Shown: positions 1 to 8,195, counted from the stretch's first letter. The stretch is DNA of 13,686 nucleotides from SZUA-287 sp036397975 (GCA_036397975.1 DASWHW010000153.1:1-13686), one strand, 5' to 3'. The notes: generated by a model from the letters alone, not told the origin. A program made the numbers and translations.

Positions 1-2
1 AC

Positions 3-152
3 GACCCAATGAGAAATATCAGGGCGTGCATGAAGACTGGGATGATGTCTGAAGAACTCGCACGTCATTTAATTGCGGGATACCTCACTTATCAAATTAC
101 CGGATTAGTGACAGACCAACTGGAAGACATGTTTAAGCGTACTTTCAAATGA
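3..152 (+). CDS. C-terminal end of an unidentified protein (5' end outside window)
   Basis: The reading frame is open from the first bases of the window and stops with TGA at 150-152, leaving about 49 residues of a C-terminus. The visible part is rich in Met, Leu and charged residues (for example EELARHLIAGYLTYQITG, then TDQLEDMFKRTFK). It has no membrane segment or motif that I recognise, so no function is given. The stop overlaps the ATG of the next gene (ATGA, 149-152), the usual sign of translational coupling, so both genes probably belong to one operon that ends at the terminator at 643-670. Because only the tail is present, family and length cannot be judged. That it codes is inferred from the open frame and the overlap. 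Confidence 0.5.
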   Translation, partial: DPMRNIRACMKTGMMSEELARHLIAGYLTYQITGLVTDQLEDMFKRTFK

Positions 153-475
153 CCGATCCTTCCCACAAACTGGAGAAGAGAGAAGAAAAGAAAGAGGAGG
201 AGAAAAGAGCGGAACAAGCTAAAGAAGCTGCTGCTGGACTAATCCCGCAAGAAGTCTTGGAAGCAATTCCAGAGAAGGATCGGGAAAAGGTTAGGGCCGC
301 TTTCAGTCAAACCATGATGATGTTCGGACAGTTTCCTTTTGCCAATCCGATCACACAAAAGATTACTTCCGATCATATATCGGCACTCATCAAGAATCAG
401 GATGACCAAGAAAAACGAGGGAGTAGTGATAGAATCAGTTCAAGGCGTATGGGTTCGCAGCCTTTCTCGTTCTGA
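149..475 (+). CDS. Small membrane-anchored protein of unknown function, N-terminal part, truncated by a frameshift
   Basis: As it stands this encodes 108 residues. Residues 1-28 are a highly charged Lys/Glu/Arg stretch, likely helical or coiled coil. A conserved-looking segment follows (IPQEVLEAIPEKDREKV, then MMMFGQF, then NPITQKITSDHISALIKNQDDQEKR). The last ~14 residues (from about 431 on) are Ser/Arg-rich and look like out-of-frame translation. The adjacent frame, from 433 to 618, encodes a hydrophobic tail ending in GGFGSGYGFKAYRDKGK. From memory, small bacterial proteins with a 'KIT.EHI..L' segment followed by two membrane helices and a GxGYGxKAY end do exist. Restoring one base near 433 gives a 156-residue protein of that plan. 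The start is fixed by the ATGA overlap with the preceding gene. The break could be a real inactivating mutation or a sequencing or assembly error. Confidence 0.55.
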   Translation: MTDPSHKLEKREEKKEEEKRAEQAKEAAAGLIPQEVLEAIPEKDREKVRAAFSQTMMMFGQFPFANPITQKITSDHISALIKNQDDQEKRGSSDRISSRRMGSQPFSF

Positions 476-618
476 TAGGTCTATTTATATTTGTAACGAT
501 CAACCTGGCAAGTGGTTCGCCGGCCATATATGAACTATTATTGAAAACAGCAGTCATATTCTTGGGCGGCTTTGGTAGTGGGTATGGTTTCAAAGCCTAT
601 CGAGACAAGGGAAAATAA
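433..618 (+). pseudogene. Frame-displaced 3' part of the small membrane protein gene at 149
   Basis: This frame opens directly after three consecutive in-frame stops (TAG 424, TGA 427, TAG 430) and runs to TAA at 616-618 without its own start or ribosome site. It encodes NQFKAY, a hydrophobic stretch (GFAAFLVLIGLFIFVTINLA), a short polar loop, a second hydrophobic stretch (LLLKTAVIFLGGFGSGYGF) and a basic end. Two membrane helices with a Gly-rich second helix are what one expects as the C-terminus of the protein begun at 149. The sequence GATAGAATCAG at 428-438 would read through in one frame if it were GATAGAAATCAG, so a one-base loss from a short A run explains the break. The stop codon is followed 24 bases later by a rho-independent terminator, consistent with the natural gene end being 618. 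Confidence 0.55.
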
Positions 619-642
619 CCGATCAATCTTGATTTCATCAAC

Positions 643-670
643 AAGCCGGACTAATTGATCCGGCTTTTTT
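643..670 (+). terminator. Rho-independent terminator
   Basis: A perfect 8-bp stem (AAGCCGGA at 643-650 and TCCGGCTT at 659-666) with an 8-base loop runs directly into a T tract (665-670). It lies 24 bases after the natural stop of the broken membrane protein gene, so it closes that operon and insulates the efflux operon downstream. Confidence 0.88.
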
Positions 671-881
671 CATTTCAACTTAGGACAAACCCTCTCTAAT
701 TAGGACAAGTACCAACCGCAACCTTGCCAAGGTTCTTAAAGATACCGCATCCCATCCGGTTTGTCAAGTATACAATCTCCAAATTTATGGGTTGCATCAA
801 GGGTGGGAGAACCGTACCTTTTTCGTTCGATTCTACGTACACCCCTGATAAACCCATTATCCGTCGACGTCTCGATCTCTC
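671..881 (+). promoter_or_regulatory. Leader of the efflux operon with two TTAGGACAA direct repeats
   Basis: This gene-free stretch lies between the terminator and the TolC-like gene. TTAGGACAA occurs at 680-688 and again at 700-708, exactly 20 bases apart, so both copies would face the same side of the helix, as expected for a dimeric regulator or cooperative binding. A short palindrome CCTTGCCAAGG sits at 722-732. A TTGTCA -35-like element is at 761-766, but no good -10 follows at 16-18 bases, so I do not define a promoter. No Shine-Dalgarno sequence is visible before the ATG at 882. That the repeats are an operator is inference. Confidence 0.35.
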
Positions 882-2453
882 ATGAACAAGTACTTGGCCT
901 GTATTTTCATATTCTTTGCGCTGCATTTCGGTCGGACATCCACCGTAGCACAGAATCAACCCGTTGAACCCGATACCGCGCTCCAATCCATTCTTCGCAA
1001 TCTGGGTGGGACTCCGCTTTCGCTCGATGGCGCGATCCGACAAGCCATGGAGAATGCGACCGCTGTTCGTTCCGCCGAAGGCGCGCTAATGGCGGCGATG
1101 GGGAAGGCGAGGCGTGAGAGAGGAGCATTCGACCCTGAACTATTCTTCAGTTTGAATTATCTCGATCAACAACAGCCGACGGCATCGTTTTTCTCCGGCG
1201 CTTCTATCCTGTCTACAATTCAAACGACCAGCCGGACAGGATTGCGTATGAATCTTCCGAGCGGTACCGAATTGGAAGCGTCTCTCAATACAACACGTCT
1301 GAAAACCAATTCGTCCTTTGCTTTCTTAAACCCGCAGCATACGGTGTTCGGCAGTTTAAGTCTCCGGCAGCCATTGTTGGAGGGATTTCAGAGCGCCGGC
1401 CGTAAAGAACTCACACAGAGTGAAGAAGAACTTGATGCGGCCCAGGCCCGGTACGATCAGGAGATACTTTTCACGTCTGCTGAAGTTGAACGGACCTATT
1501 GGGAACTCTATGCTGCGGAGAGAGATTATGCTGTGCAGAAGCTGGTCCATCAACAGGGGCAAATATTTCTGAAAGAAACAGAATTGCGAACGAACATTGG
1601 TCTTGTCGGGCCTAATCAAGTTGCCAGCGCGAAAACCTTTCTCGCTGAACAGAGTTTTCTCCTCCTTGACCGCGAGGAGGAACTGGATCGGGTATCGGAT
1701 CGACTTGCCTCTCTCATCGGAGCGCGACCGGAGTCCGACAAGCACCGATATGCGACAATGGAGAGCCCTCCGTCTGATTTTCCGGATGTAGAAGTCGATG
1801 AGTTGTTGAACAGCGCGAAGCAAAATAACCTCGAGTTGCGAGCTGCACAATCCGATGTCGAAGCTGCCCGCACTCAGGCAACCGCCGCGGGATGGCAAGC
1901 ACTTCCAAGCGTCGATCTTGTTGGCTCTCTGGGAGGAAACGGGTTGGGAGGAACTGCTCAAACCGTCGTCTTCGGTGGAGATACTTTGCAAACGACACGG
2001 GGCGGCAGCCTGGGCGATGCAATTCGGCAAACGTATCGACGTGATTTTCCGACGTGGAGCGTTGGAGTGGAATTAACAATACCACTGGGATTTCGCAAAG
2101 GGCTGGGTGAGAAGGATCGGCTTGATGCGGAGGTTTCTATCGCGGAGCAAAGATATGTTGAGAAGGTACGATCATTAGAGGAACAGGTGCGCGCGAGTTA
2201 CCGGGAGTTGTCTCACGGGAAGCGTCGGCTCGCGGCTGCACAGGAAGGGGTCGAAGCAGCTCAGGAGCAGGTACGCATCGGCTTCATAGAATTTCGCAAC
2301 GGCCGGACGACGGCATTCGAGCTCGTGCGCCTCTCGACGGACTTCGCCTCTTCGCAACAGCGGTATTCTGATGCCCTTGTCCGCACCGCAAAGGCGGCAA
2401 CAACTTTGAAACAACTGACGTCAGGTAATTACCCGGCGTCCACATCTCATTAA
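882..2453 (+). CDS. TolC-family outer-membrane efflux protein
   Basis: This 523-residue protein is the outer-membrane channel of a tripartite efflux pump, trimeric in this family, carrying substrates across the periplasm and outer membrane. It starts with a signal peptide (MNKYLACIFIFFALHF, likely cleaved after TVA, residue 23). Two related helical repeats follow, as in the OEP family. The first begins near residue 46 (PLSLDGAIRQAMENATAV) and the second near residue 303 (VDELLNSAKQNNLELRAAQS). Each has long Ala/Gln/Glu-rich coiled-coil stretches (for example EEELDAAQARYDQEI, and RRLAAAQEGVEAAQEQVRIGF near the C-terminus). The length is slightly above the 430-500 usual for TolC proteins. It is the first gene of a three-gene operon, 36 bases ahead of the membrane-fusion protein gene. 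Substrate cannot be read from the sequence. Confidence 0.9.
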   Translation: MNKYLACIFIFFALHFGRTSTVAQNQPVEPDTALQSILRNLGGTPLSLDGAIRQAMENATAVRSAEGALMAAMGKARRERGAFDPELFFSLNYLDQQQPTASFFSGASILSTIQTTSRTGLRMNLPSGTELEASLNTTRLKTNSSFAFLNPQHTVFGSLSLRQPLLEGFQSAGRKELTQSEEELDAAQARYDQEILFTSAEVERTYWELYAAERDYAVQKLVHQQGQIFLKETELRTNIGLVGPNQVASAKTFLAEQSFLLLDREEELDRVSDRLASLIGARPESDKHRYATMESPPSDFPDVEVDELLNSAKQNNLELRAAQSDVEAARTQATAAGWQALPSVDLVGSLGGNGLGGTAQTVVFGGDTLQTTRGGSLGDAIRQTYRRDFPTWSVGVELTIPLGFRKGLGEKDRLDAEVSIAEQRYVEKVRSLEEQVRASYRELSHGKRRLAAAQEGVEAAQEQVRIGFIEFRNGRTTAFELVRLSTDFASSQQRYSDALVRTAKAATTLKQLTSGNYPASTSH

Positions 2454-2489
2454 AATGGAAATCATAAGAGACCGAGAAAGGCGATATTC

Positions 2490-3578
2490 ATGCTGAGGAT
2501 GAAAACAATATTTGCGCGAGGCTCTTACCTTTCGATCGTCGCATGGTTACTGTTGTTGCTAACCGGTTGCTCGGATAATAAGGGTGGAGGTGGCGGCTTT
2601 TCCATGCCTCCAACACCGGTCGAGGTTGCTCCTGTGACATTGCAGAATGTTGCGGACAGATTTGAGGGCGTGGGGACCATCGAAGCGGTTGAGGCGATTA
2701 CGGTTGTTGCGGAAATCGATGCGATTGTGAAAGACATCCCGTTCAGGGAAGGACAATCAATCAAGCAGGGTGAACTTATCGCGCAGCTTGATGATTCGCA
2801 GCTCGCGGCTGAAGTCGCACGAGCCGAAGCATTGCGTGCACAAAGTGAAGTGAGCTATAATCGCATCAAAGCAATTGTCGACCAGAACGCCGGCGCCCCG
2901 CAGGATCTCGACAATGCCGCCGCGGAACTAAAGGTGGCTGACGCAAACCTTGCAGTGGCTAAAGCGCGCCTCGCGAAAACTCGGATCGTTGCTCCGTTCG
3001 ATGGCATCATTGGCTCGCGGCAGGTAAGCAAAGGTGTCTTTCTCCGCGCGGGACAGTCAATCACCGACCTTGCAAACATTGACGCTATTCGCGTCAACTT
3101 CTCCTCACCGGAACGCCTTCTTTCTCAATTGCACCGTGGAGCAGAGGTAAGCGTCTCCACAACGGCGTATCCCGGGTTTGCATTGAAGGGAAAAATTATT
3201 GTCGTCAATCCCGTTGTTGACGCCGCAACCCGAAGCGCTCGCGTTGTCGCACGGGTCTCGAATCCCGAGCGAAAATTCCGACCCGGGATGTCGGCCAATG
3301 TCTCGGCTGTCCTCGCCGAACGGGAGAATGCGCTGACCATACCAACTGCAGCAGTCTTTGCAAGCGGCAACGAATCGTTCGTCTTCGTTGTTCAACCTGA
3401 TAGTACTGTCGCCCGCGTTGCTCTCACCCTTGGTACAAGATTGGCGAGTATTGTTGAAGTCCTGCAGGGGTTGGAAAAAGGAATGAACGTCGTAACGGCG
3501 GGCCACCAGAAACTGTTTGAGGGAGCAAAGGTCGCACCTATCCCCACAACGGGGACTTCCACAGATGAGAAAAAGTAG
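2490..3578 (+). CDS. RND efflux membrane-fusion (periplasmic adaptor) lipoprotein
   Basis: This 362-residue adaptor bridges the inner-membrane pump and the TolC-like channel. The N-terminus has a hydrophobic segment and a lipobox LTGC with the acylated Cys at residue 27 followed by Ser, so it should be a lipoprotein. A Gly-rich linker (GGGGG) follows. The family domains come in order: first half of the lipoyl domain (~60-100, VKDIPFREGQSIKQGELIAQL), a short alpha-hairpin (~102-160), second lipoyl half (~163-190, TRIVAPFDGIIGSRQVSKG), beta-barrel (~200-280) and membrane-proximal domain (~285-350). AAAGG seven to eleven bases before the ATG at 2490 supports this start over the Met at residue 4. 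The stop codon lies inside a 14-bp tandem duplication (3563-3590). Without it the protein would end six codons later. The pump gene follows 34 bases downstream. Confidence 0.92.
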   Translation: MLRMKTIFARGSYLSIVAWLLLLLTGCSDNKGGGGGFSMPPTPVEVAPVTLQNVADRFEGVGTIEAVEAITVVAEIDAIVKDIPFREGQSIKQGELIAQLDDSQLAAEVARAEALRAQSEVSYNRIKAIVDQNAGAPQDLDNAAAELKVADANLAVAKARLAKTRIVAPFDGIIGSRQVSKGVFLRAGQSITDLANIDAIRVNFSSPERLLSQLHRGAEVSVSTTAYPGFALKGKIIVVNPVVDAATRSARVVARVSNPERKFRPGMSANVSAVLAERENALTIPTAAVFASGNESFVFVVQPDSTVARVALTLGTRLASIVEVLQGLEKGMNVVTAGHQKLFEGAKVAPIPTTGTSTDEKK

Positions 3579-3590
3579 ATGAGAAAAAGT
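3563..3590 (+). repeat. Perfect 14-bp tandem duplication across the adaptor stop codon
   Basis: AGATGAGAAAAAGT occurs twice head to tail (3563-3576 and 3577-3590). The TAG stop of the adaptor gene (3576-3578) is created at the junction of the two copies. With only one copy, the frame would continue KKSNMNG and end at TAA 5 bases before the ATG of the pump gene. Confidence 0.85.
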
Positions 3591-3612
3591 CCAACATGAA
3601 TGGATAACCATC

Positions 3613-6600
3613 ATGAAGCTTAGTACGATCTCCATACAGCGCCCGGTATTTGCGAGCGTGATGAGTTTGACAATCCTGCTCTTCGGGATCATCGCCTTTA
3701 CGCGATTGCCGGTTCGTGAATATCCGGATATTGATCCTCCGATTATTTCGGTCGTGACACTCTACCGGGGTGCCAGCCCGAGCGTGGTCGAAACGGAAAT
3801 CACCAACATCCTCGAAGAGCAGTTTGCAACGCTCGAGGGCGTTAAGACACTCACCTCCTCCAGCCGGGAACAGGGTTCGGTTATCACCGTGGAGTTTGAG
3901 CTCAATCGGGTGGTGGATGAAGCAGCGAACGATGTTCGCGACCGTGTTGCGCGTGTACGGGGAAGGCTTCCGCGCGAAATAGATGATCCGATTGTGTCCA
4001 AAGTCGACGTCAACGCACAACCCATCGTGTGGCTTGCCCTCTCCAGCACGCAGCATAACGGGCTGGAGCTCACGGACCTCGCCGAACGAATCCTGAAAGA
4101 GAAGATTCAGCGACTTCCCGGAGTCGGCTCGGTTTTTATTGGCGGTCAACGCCGCTATGCCATGCGCGTCTGGCTCGATCCGTTGCGGATGGCAGCACAT
4201 GGGCTCTCCACACAGGACGTTGAAGACGCGATCCGCAGAGAAAACGCAGAGATACCCGGTGGCAGAGTCGAGGGGAAAGAGAGAGAGTTTGCCGTCCGTA
4301 CGCGGGGCGAACTTAAAACGCCGGATGAGTTCGGGGCAATCATCGTTGCACAAAAGCGAGATGACCTTGTTCGATTGCGCGATATTGCTGAGGTCCATGT
4401 CGGAGCTGAAGATGAGCGTACCGTTGCACGTTACAACGGAGAATCTGCAATTGGTCTCGGCATCGTCAAACAATCAAAAGCCAGTACGGTCGATGTGGCG
4501 GCGGAGGTTCGCAAGGCACTTCCAGAACTGAGCGGGTTGATGCCGGATGCGATGAGGCTGGATGTTGCCTATGATTCCTCCACGTTCATCACCGAATCGA
4601 TCGATGAAGTAACCCAGACCCTGATCATTGCGATGTGTTTGGTCATCCTGGTAGTCTTTGCGTTTCTAAAAAGTCTCCGGGCCACGCTGATTCCCACCGT
4701 CGCAATTCCCATTTCTATTGTTGGTGCATTTGCCGTTGCCTACTTCGCCGGGTTCACCATCAACATTTTAACTCTGCTCGCCTTGGTGCTCGCCATCGGT
4801 ATGGTGGTGGATGATGCAATCGTCATGCTGGAAAACGTCTATCGCCACATGGAGATGGGAAAGAGCCGTTGGCAGGCAGCTCTTGATGGAAGCAAGGAGA
4901 TCGGGTTCGCCATCGTCGCTACCACCATCGCGCTTGTCGCCGTATTCGTCCCGCTGGCATTTCTCACGGGATCGGTGGGCCGACTTTTCAATGAGTTCGG
5001 TATCTCACTCGCGGTTGCTATCCTCATCTCGGGGTTTGTCGCGCTAACGCTGACACCAATGCTGAGCTCCAAGATTCTCAAACCTCTCCATGGCACCGGA
5101 ACCAACTGGGCCTCGCGATCATTCGATGCGTTCTTCGAGTGGCTGAATCGAGTGTATGACAGAATATTACGAAGCGCTCTTCGGCATCGCGTGCTCATGG
5201 TTGTTGGCTCAGTGGTCGCCGTGGGTCTCAGTGCTTTGCTGTTTGTCATTCTCCCCCGAGAGTTAGTTCCAATTGAGGATCGGGGTATTGGATTTGGCAT
5301 CGTCATCGCCCCGGAGGGCGCCACGCTCGACTATACCGATCGATACATGCGGGAAGTGGAAAAGCGGTTGCTCCCACTTCCGGAACGACGCGGGTTATTT
5401 ACTGCGGTCGGCCTTGGTTTTGGTGGACCCGGCCGGGTCACGAATGGGATTCTGTTCTTGGCCTTGAAGCCGAGTCATGATCGTGACAAATCGCAGCAGC
5501 AAATCGTGCGGGAGCTATTCCCGCAGCTAATTACTATTCCGGGTGTTCTTGCATTTGTGATCAATCCGCCCAGTCTGGGAGGAAGTTTCAGTTCAAGTCC
5601 GGTGGAGTATGTTCTCCAGGGTGACAACTACGACCAGTTGAACCAGGCGGTGGGAGTGATGATCGGCGAAGCCTCGAAGCTGGGAACCATGATAAATCTT
5701 GACAGCGATCTGCGCCTCAACAAACCTCAGCTGAATATCGACATCGATCGGGAACGTGCTTCCGGTCTTGGGGTTTCGGTCATCGATATCGGTTCTACGT
5801 TGGAAACACTGCTTGGCGGTCGTGAGGTCACCAATTTCAAACGGGGCACGAAGCAGTACTCGGTGATTTTGCAAATGCAGTCATCATCCCGGGCCACACC
5901 CGATGCCATTTCGGAAATTTATGTTCGCGGCAGCGGCGGCTTAGTCCAGCTTGCGAGCGTTGTGAAAGTCAACGAAACTGTTGCGCCAAAGGAGTTAAAT
6001 CACTACAATCGTGTCCGCTCGGCCAAGATCTCCGCAAGCCTCGCCCCTGGGGTGAGTCTCGGTGAAGCATTGGATGCTCTTGACAAAATCGCTCAGGAAA
6101 AACTGGGCGCAGGGATCAAGCGCGAGTACGCCGGACAGTCATTGGAGTACAAATCTTCCAGCTCCAGTCTGTACTTCATGTTTTTGTTGGCCGTTGTTTT
6201 CATCTACCTCGTCCTGTCCGCACAGTTCGAGAGTTTTGTTCATCCATTCACGATCCTGCTTTCCGTTCCCCTGGCTGTCTTCGGTGCCATCGTCACGTTA
6301 TTTATCTTCGGTCAAAGTTTGAACATCTATTCGCAGATCGGACTGATCATGCTGATCGGACTCGTGACCAAGAACTCAATCCTGATTGTTGAGTTTGCAA
6401 ATCAATTGCGTTCTCGCGGGCAAGCAGTCGTCGATGCAGTGATCGAGGCATCCATCATTCGCCTCCGTCCGATTCTCATGACATCGTTCTCGACAATACT
6501 TGGAATATTGCCGATTGCCGTTGGCATTGGCGCCGGCGCAGAATCACGACGTCCATTGGGATTGGCCGTAGTCGGTGGATTGCTCTTCTCCACGTTCTTA

Positions 6601-6753
6601 ACGCTGCTGCTTGTTCCGGTGGTCTATACTCTTCTTGCACGATTCACAACGGTGGAAGATGCGGCAACCGAAACATCATCGGACGAACAACAATCAGAGA
6701 AGCAGCCGCGAAAGCGCGATGTGACTGTCAGACAGCCTGTGACGGCGAAGTAG
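3613..6753 (+). CDS. RND-family multidrug efflux pump (AcrB/MexB-like, HAE1)
   Basis: This 1046-residue inner-membrane proton antiporter is close to the usual AcrB length of about 1050 and is the energy-using part of the tripartite pump. The N-terminus (ISIQRPVFASVMSLTILLFG) is typical of the hydrophobe/amphiphile efflux branch. The proton-relay residues are present: the Asp pair D400-D401 in the fourth membrane helix (IGMVVDDAIVMLENV) and K920 in the tenth (GLVTKNSILIVEFANQL). They correspond to D407/D408 and K940 of AcrB. Two large periplasmic loops (about residues 30-335 and 550-850) hold the porter and docking domains. The Asp pair argues against a heavy-metal (CusA) type, but the drug spectrum cannot be read. 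The ATG at 3613 has only a weak GGA upstream. No TetR or two-component regulator is adjacent in the window. Confidence 0.95.
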   Translation: MKLSTISIQRPVFASVMSLTILLFGIIAFTRLPVREYPDIDPPIISVVTLYRGASPSVVETEITNILEEQFATLEGVKTLTSSSREQGSVITVEFELNRVVDEAANDVRDRVARVRGRLPREIDDPIVSKVDVNAQPIVWLALSSTQHNGLELTDLAERILKEKIQRLPGVGSVFIGGQRRYAMRVWLDPLRMAAHGLSTQDVEDAIRRENAEIPGGRVEGKEREFAVRTRGELKTPDEFGAIIVAQKRDDLVRLRDIAEVHVGAEDERTVARYNGESAIGLGIVKQSKASTVDVAAEVRKALPELSGLMPDAMRLDVAYDSSTFITESIDEVTQTLIIAMCLVILVVFAFLKSLRATLIPTVAIPISIVGAFAVAYFAGFTINILTLLALVLAIGMVVDDAIVMLENVYRHMEMGKSRWQAALDGSKEIGFAIVATTIALVAVFVPLAFLTGSVGRLFNEFGISLAVAILISGFVALTLTPMLSSKILKPLHGTGTNWASRSFDAFFEWLNRVYDRILRSALRHRVLMVVGSVVAVGLSALLFVILPRELVPIEDRGIGFGIVIAPEGATLDYTDRYMREVEKRLLPLPERRGLFTAVGLGFGGPGRVTNGILFLALKPSHDRDKSQQQIVRELFPQLITIPGVLAFVINPPSLGGSFSSSPVEYVLQGDNYDQLNQAVGVMIGEASKLGTMINLDSDLRLNKPQLNIDIDRERASGLGVSVIDIGSTLETLLGGREVTNFKRGTKQYSVILQMQSSSRATPDAISEIYVRGSGGLVQLASVVKVNETVAPKELNHYNRVRSAKISASLAPGVSLGEALDALDKIAQEKLGAGIKREYAGQSLEYKSSSSSLYFMFLLAVVFIYLVLSAQFESFVHPFTILLSVPLAVFGAIVTLFIFGQSLNIYSQIGLIMLIGLVTKNSILIVEFANQLRSRGQAVVDAVIEASIIRLRPILMTSFSTILGILPIAVGIGAGAESRRPLGLAVVGGLLFSTFLTLLLVPVVYTLLARFTTVEDAATETSSDEQQSEKQPRKRDVTVRQPVTAK

Positions 6754-6779
6754 CTGCCGGACGCTGCTACTTTCGTTCA

Positions 6780-6806
6780 ACTCCATATGTCACAGTCACA
6801 TGGAGT
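6780..6806. repeat. Inverted repeat downstream of the efflux operon
   Basis: ACTCCAT (6780-6786) pairs with ATGGAGT (6800-6806) around a 13-base loop, starting 27 bases after the pump stop codon. There is no T run directly after it (the nearest is some 27 bases on), so it is not a standard rho-independent terminator. It could stabilise the 3' end of the message or be a protein site. Confidence 0.4.
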
Positions 6807-6838
6807 CAGGCCCGGCTATCAGTTGTGAGGTCTTTTTC

Positions 6839-6867
6839 TTGACAATCCCATCTTAGTACAGTACATT
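6839..6867 (+). promoter_or_regulatory. Sigma70-like promoter for the exported protein gene at 7008
   Basis: A perfect TTGACA (6839-6844) and TACATT (6862-6867, 4 of 6 matches) are separated by exactly 17 bases. The downstream element TACATTTC also matches 7 of 8 positions of the TAnnTTTG motif described for Bacteroidota promoters. The start of transcription would be near 6874-6876, giving a leader of about 130 bases before the ATG at 7008. I see no other feature in that leader. Confidence 0.45.
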
Positions 6868-7007
6868 TCTACCAATCCGCACGCCTTCATTTTTCCCAAT
6901 GGGTGCTACTCCGCAAGCAGCCCCCCGGGAGAACATGATCTCAATGTTCCTGATTTCTCGCAAGAACTATCTACCGAGCCATGCCCAGTATTTTTCTGGA
7001 GCTATTG

Positions 7008-7763
7008 ATGAAGGCTATTCCAGTCCATTTGAGGATCGAATTACTCTTAACATTTTTTTGTTGTAACGCATTTGGCCAAACCATCGACCCTGCCTCGAAC
7101 AGAGTCTTCTGGATGTCGACCGGAAAGATCTCCGCTCCGCTTCGGGGTTCGATCGGCATTATGGGTGCTCCGTACCTCATCCCGGTAACACCGTATTTAA
7201 CTTTTATCCAGGGGGGATATTCGCCCACGAATTCCCTGCAATTCAATGGCACGGGGTCGATCGGATATTGGTCCATGGGAGCCAAGGGGCAACTTCTGCA
7301 GCCCTTTGGAGTATTTCAAGGACTGGCTATCGGGTTTGATTTTGGATTCTATCCCGAAAACAACGGACTTATTGGCGATGATCAAATTCAATCGTACAAC
7401 GTTGCTGCTTCAGTTGGAACTGAAGCATTCCAGGGTAATGTCAATGTTGTTCAGTTGGTTCAGAAGAGGTCTTACTCCACCACGCCCGTGCCAACCTTTT
7501 TGCAGATTGGTATTCAAATGGATAAAAAAGGAGCAGTCGATCATGGCACCAAGTTCATGGCGGAGATTTGGTTTGTGAATAACAAAACCGTTGGAAAACT
7601 TGAGCTTGGCGTTCTTCTGGTGGGGATCCGACCATACGGCAGAAACTTCGTCTGGGATCTTGCGATTATTTTTGGGCCGAAGCTTTCATTCGGCCACGGA
7701 TCATCCACTAATAAGTTGCAGTTTTTGCCTCTACCATATGTCAGCTTCATGTGGTTTATTTGA
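7008..7763 (+). CDS. Exported protein of unknown function, possible outer-membrane beta-barrel
   Basis: This is a 251-residue protein with a signal peptide (MKAIPVHLRIELLLTFFCCNAFGQ, likely cleaved after FG near residue 23). The rest has no further membrane helix and is rich in Gly and aromatic residues, with alternating hydrophobic stretches such as GSIGYWSMGAKGQLL and FGVFQGLAIGFDFGFY. It ends YVSFMWFI, an aromatic end reminiscent of outer-membrane barrel proteins. I do not recognise the family. An in-frame ATG at 6981 would add nine residues, but GGAG at 6998-7001, six bases before the ATG at 7008, and the Lys that then follows Met favour the later start. A promoter at 6839-6867 would serve it. 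The next gene begins 39 bases downstream. Confidence 0.7.
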   Translation: MKAIPVHLRIELLLTFFCCNAFGQTIDPASNRVFWMSTGKISAPLRGSIGIMGAPYLIPVTPYLTFIQGGYSPTNSLQFNGTGSIGYWSMGAKGQLLQPFGVFQGLAIGFDFGFYPENNGLIGDDQIQSYNVAASVGTEAFQGNVNVVQLVQKRSYSTTPVPTFLQIGIQMDKKGAVDHGTKFMAEIWFVNNKTVGKLELGVLLVGIRPYGRNFVWDLAIIFGPKLSFGHGSSTNKLQFLPLPYVSFMWFI

Positions 7764-7802
7764 TCTAGGTACACGTGGCATTGTGAAAGATGGGATCAAT
7801 AC

Positions 7803-8195
7803 ATGAGCATGGACGTCCAAATAGAAATTAAAGAATCGTACCTCTCGGCCACCTCCATCGGTACGTTCAGTTTGGCGGAAGCGAAGAGAATATATGTGCT
7901 CGTCCTCGGGGCATGCCTGGAACACAAGAAATCAAGAATCCTTTTTGACGTGCGGCAGGTTGAAGCAAAAGAGCCGATCTCCACAATGGCAAGATTCGAG
8001 TTCGCTCAATTCATGGCTGCAAAGCACAAGGAGTTTGCAAGCCGTGGTCTTTCGGGGTTGAAGCTGGCATATGTGGGCACGGATGACCATATCGATGCAA
8101 ACAGATTCGGTGAAAACGTTGGGAAGAACCGTGGACTGAACATGAGAGCAACAACGGACATCGAGGCTGCGCTTCAGTGGCTGGAGGTAGGATGA
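7803..8195 (+). CDS. STAS/SpoIIAA-like small cytosolic protein
   Basis: This 130-residue soluble protein has no signal peptide or membrane helix. It alternates beta strands and helices in the order expected for the STAS-like (SpoIIAA/SEC14-type) fold: strand segments DVQIEIKESYLSATSIGTF, a helix (SLAEAKRIYVLVLGACLEHK), the strand SRILFDVRQVEAK, a helix across MARFEFAQFMAAKHKEFASR, the strand LKLAYVGTDD, then a helix with a C-terminal DIEAALQWLEVG. The FDVR..E segment and the final 'AL.WL' are typical of uncharacterised members. STAS-like domains often sense or bind a partner protein or ligand; no role can be assigned here. GGGA about nine bases before the ATG supports the start; the Met at residue 3 is an alternative. 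Its stop TGA (8193-8195) overlaps an ATG at 8192 that has a strong ribosome site. Confidence 0.6.
   Translation: MSMDVQIEIKESYLSATSIGTFSLAEAKRIYVLVLGACLEHKKSRILFDVRQVEAKEPISTMARFEFAQFMAAKHKEFASRGLSGLKLAYVGTDDHIDANRFGENVGKNRGLNMRATTDIEAALQWLEVG

Noticed and set aside
407..433. Programmed -1 frameshift at the A run (GAAAAAC, 410-416) in the small membrane protein gene
   Set aside because: The run has only five A residues, and the -1 frame contains stops at 424, 427 and 430, so slipping there cannot reach the downstream hydrophobic frame.
3538..4473. Long open frame on the minus strand (311 codons)
   Set aside because: It lies opposite the start of the RND pump gene, whose protein matches its family end to end. 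The minus-strand product is rich in Cys, His and Arg with no recognisable domain.
6780..6840. Rho-independent terminator after the RND pump gene
   Set aside because: The hairpin at 6780-6806 is not followed directly by a T run; the TCTTTTTCTT stretch begins some 25 bases later with no adjoining stem.
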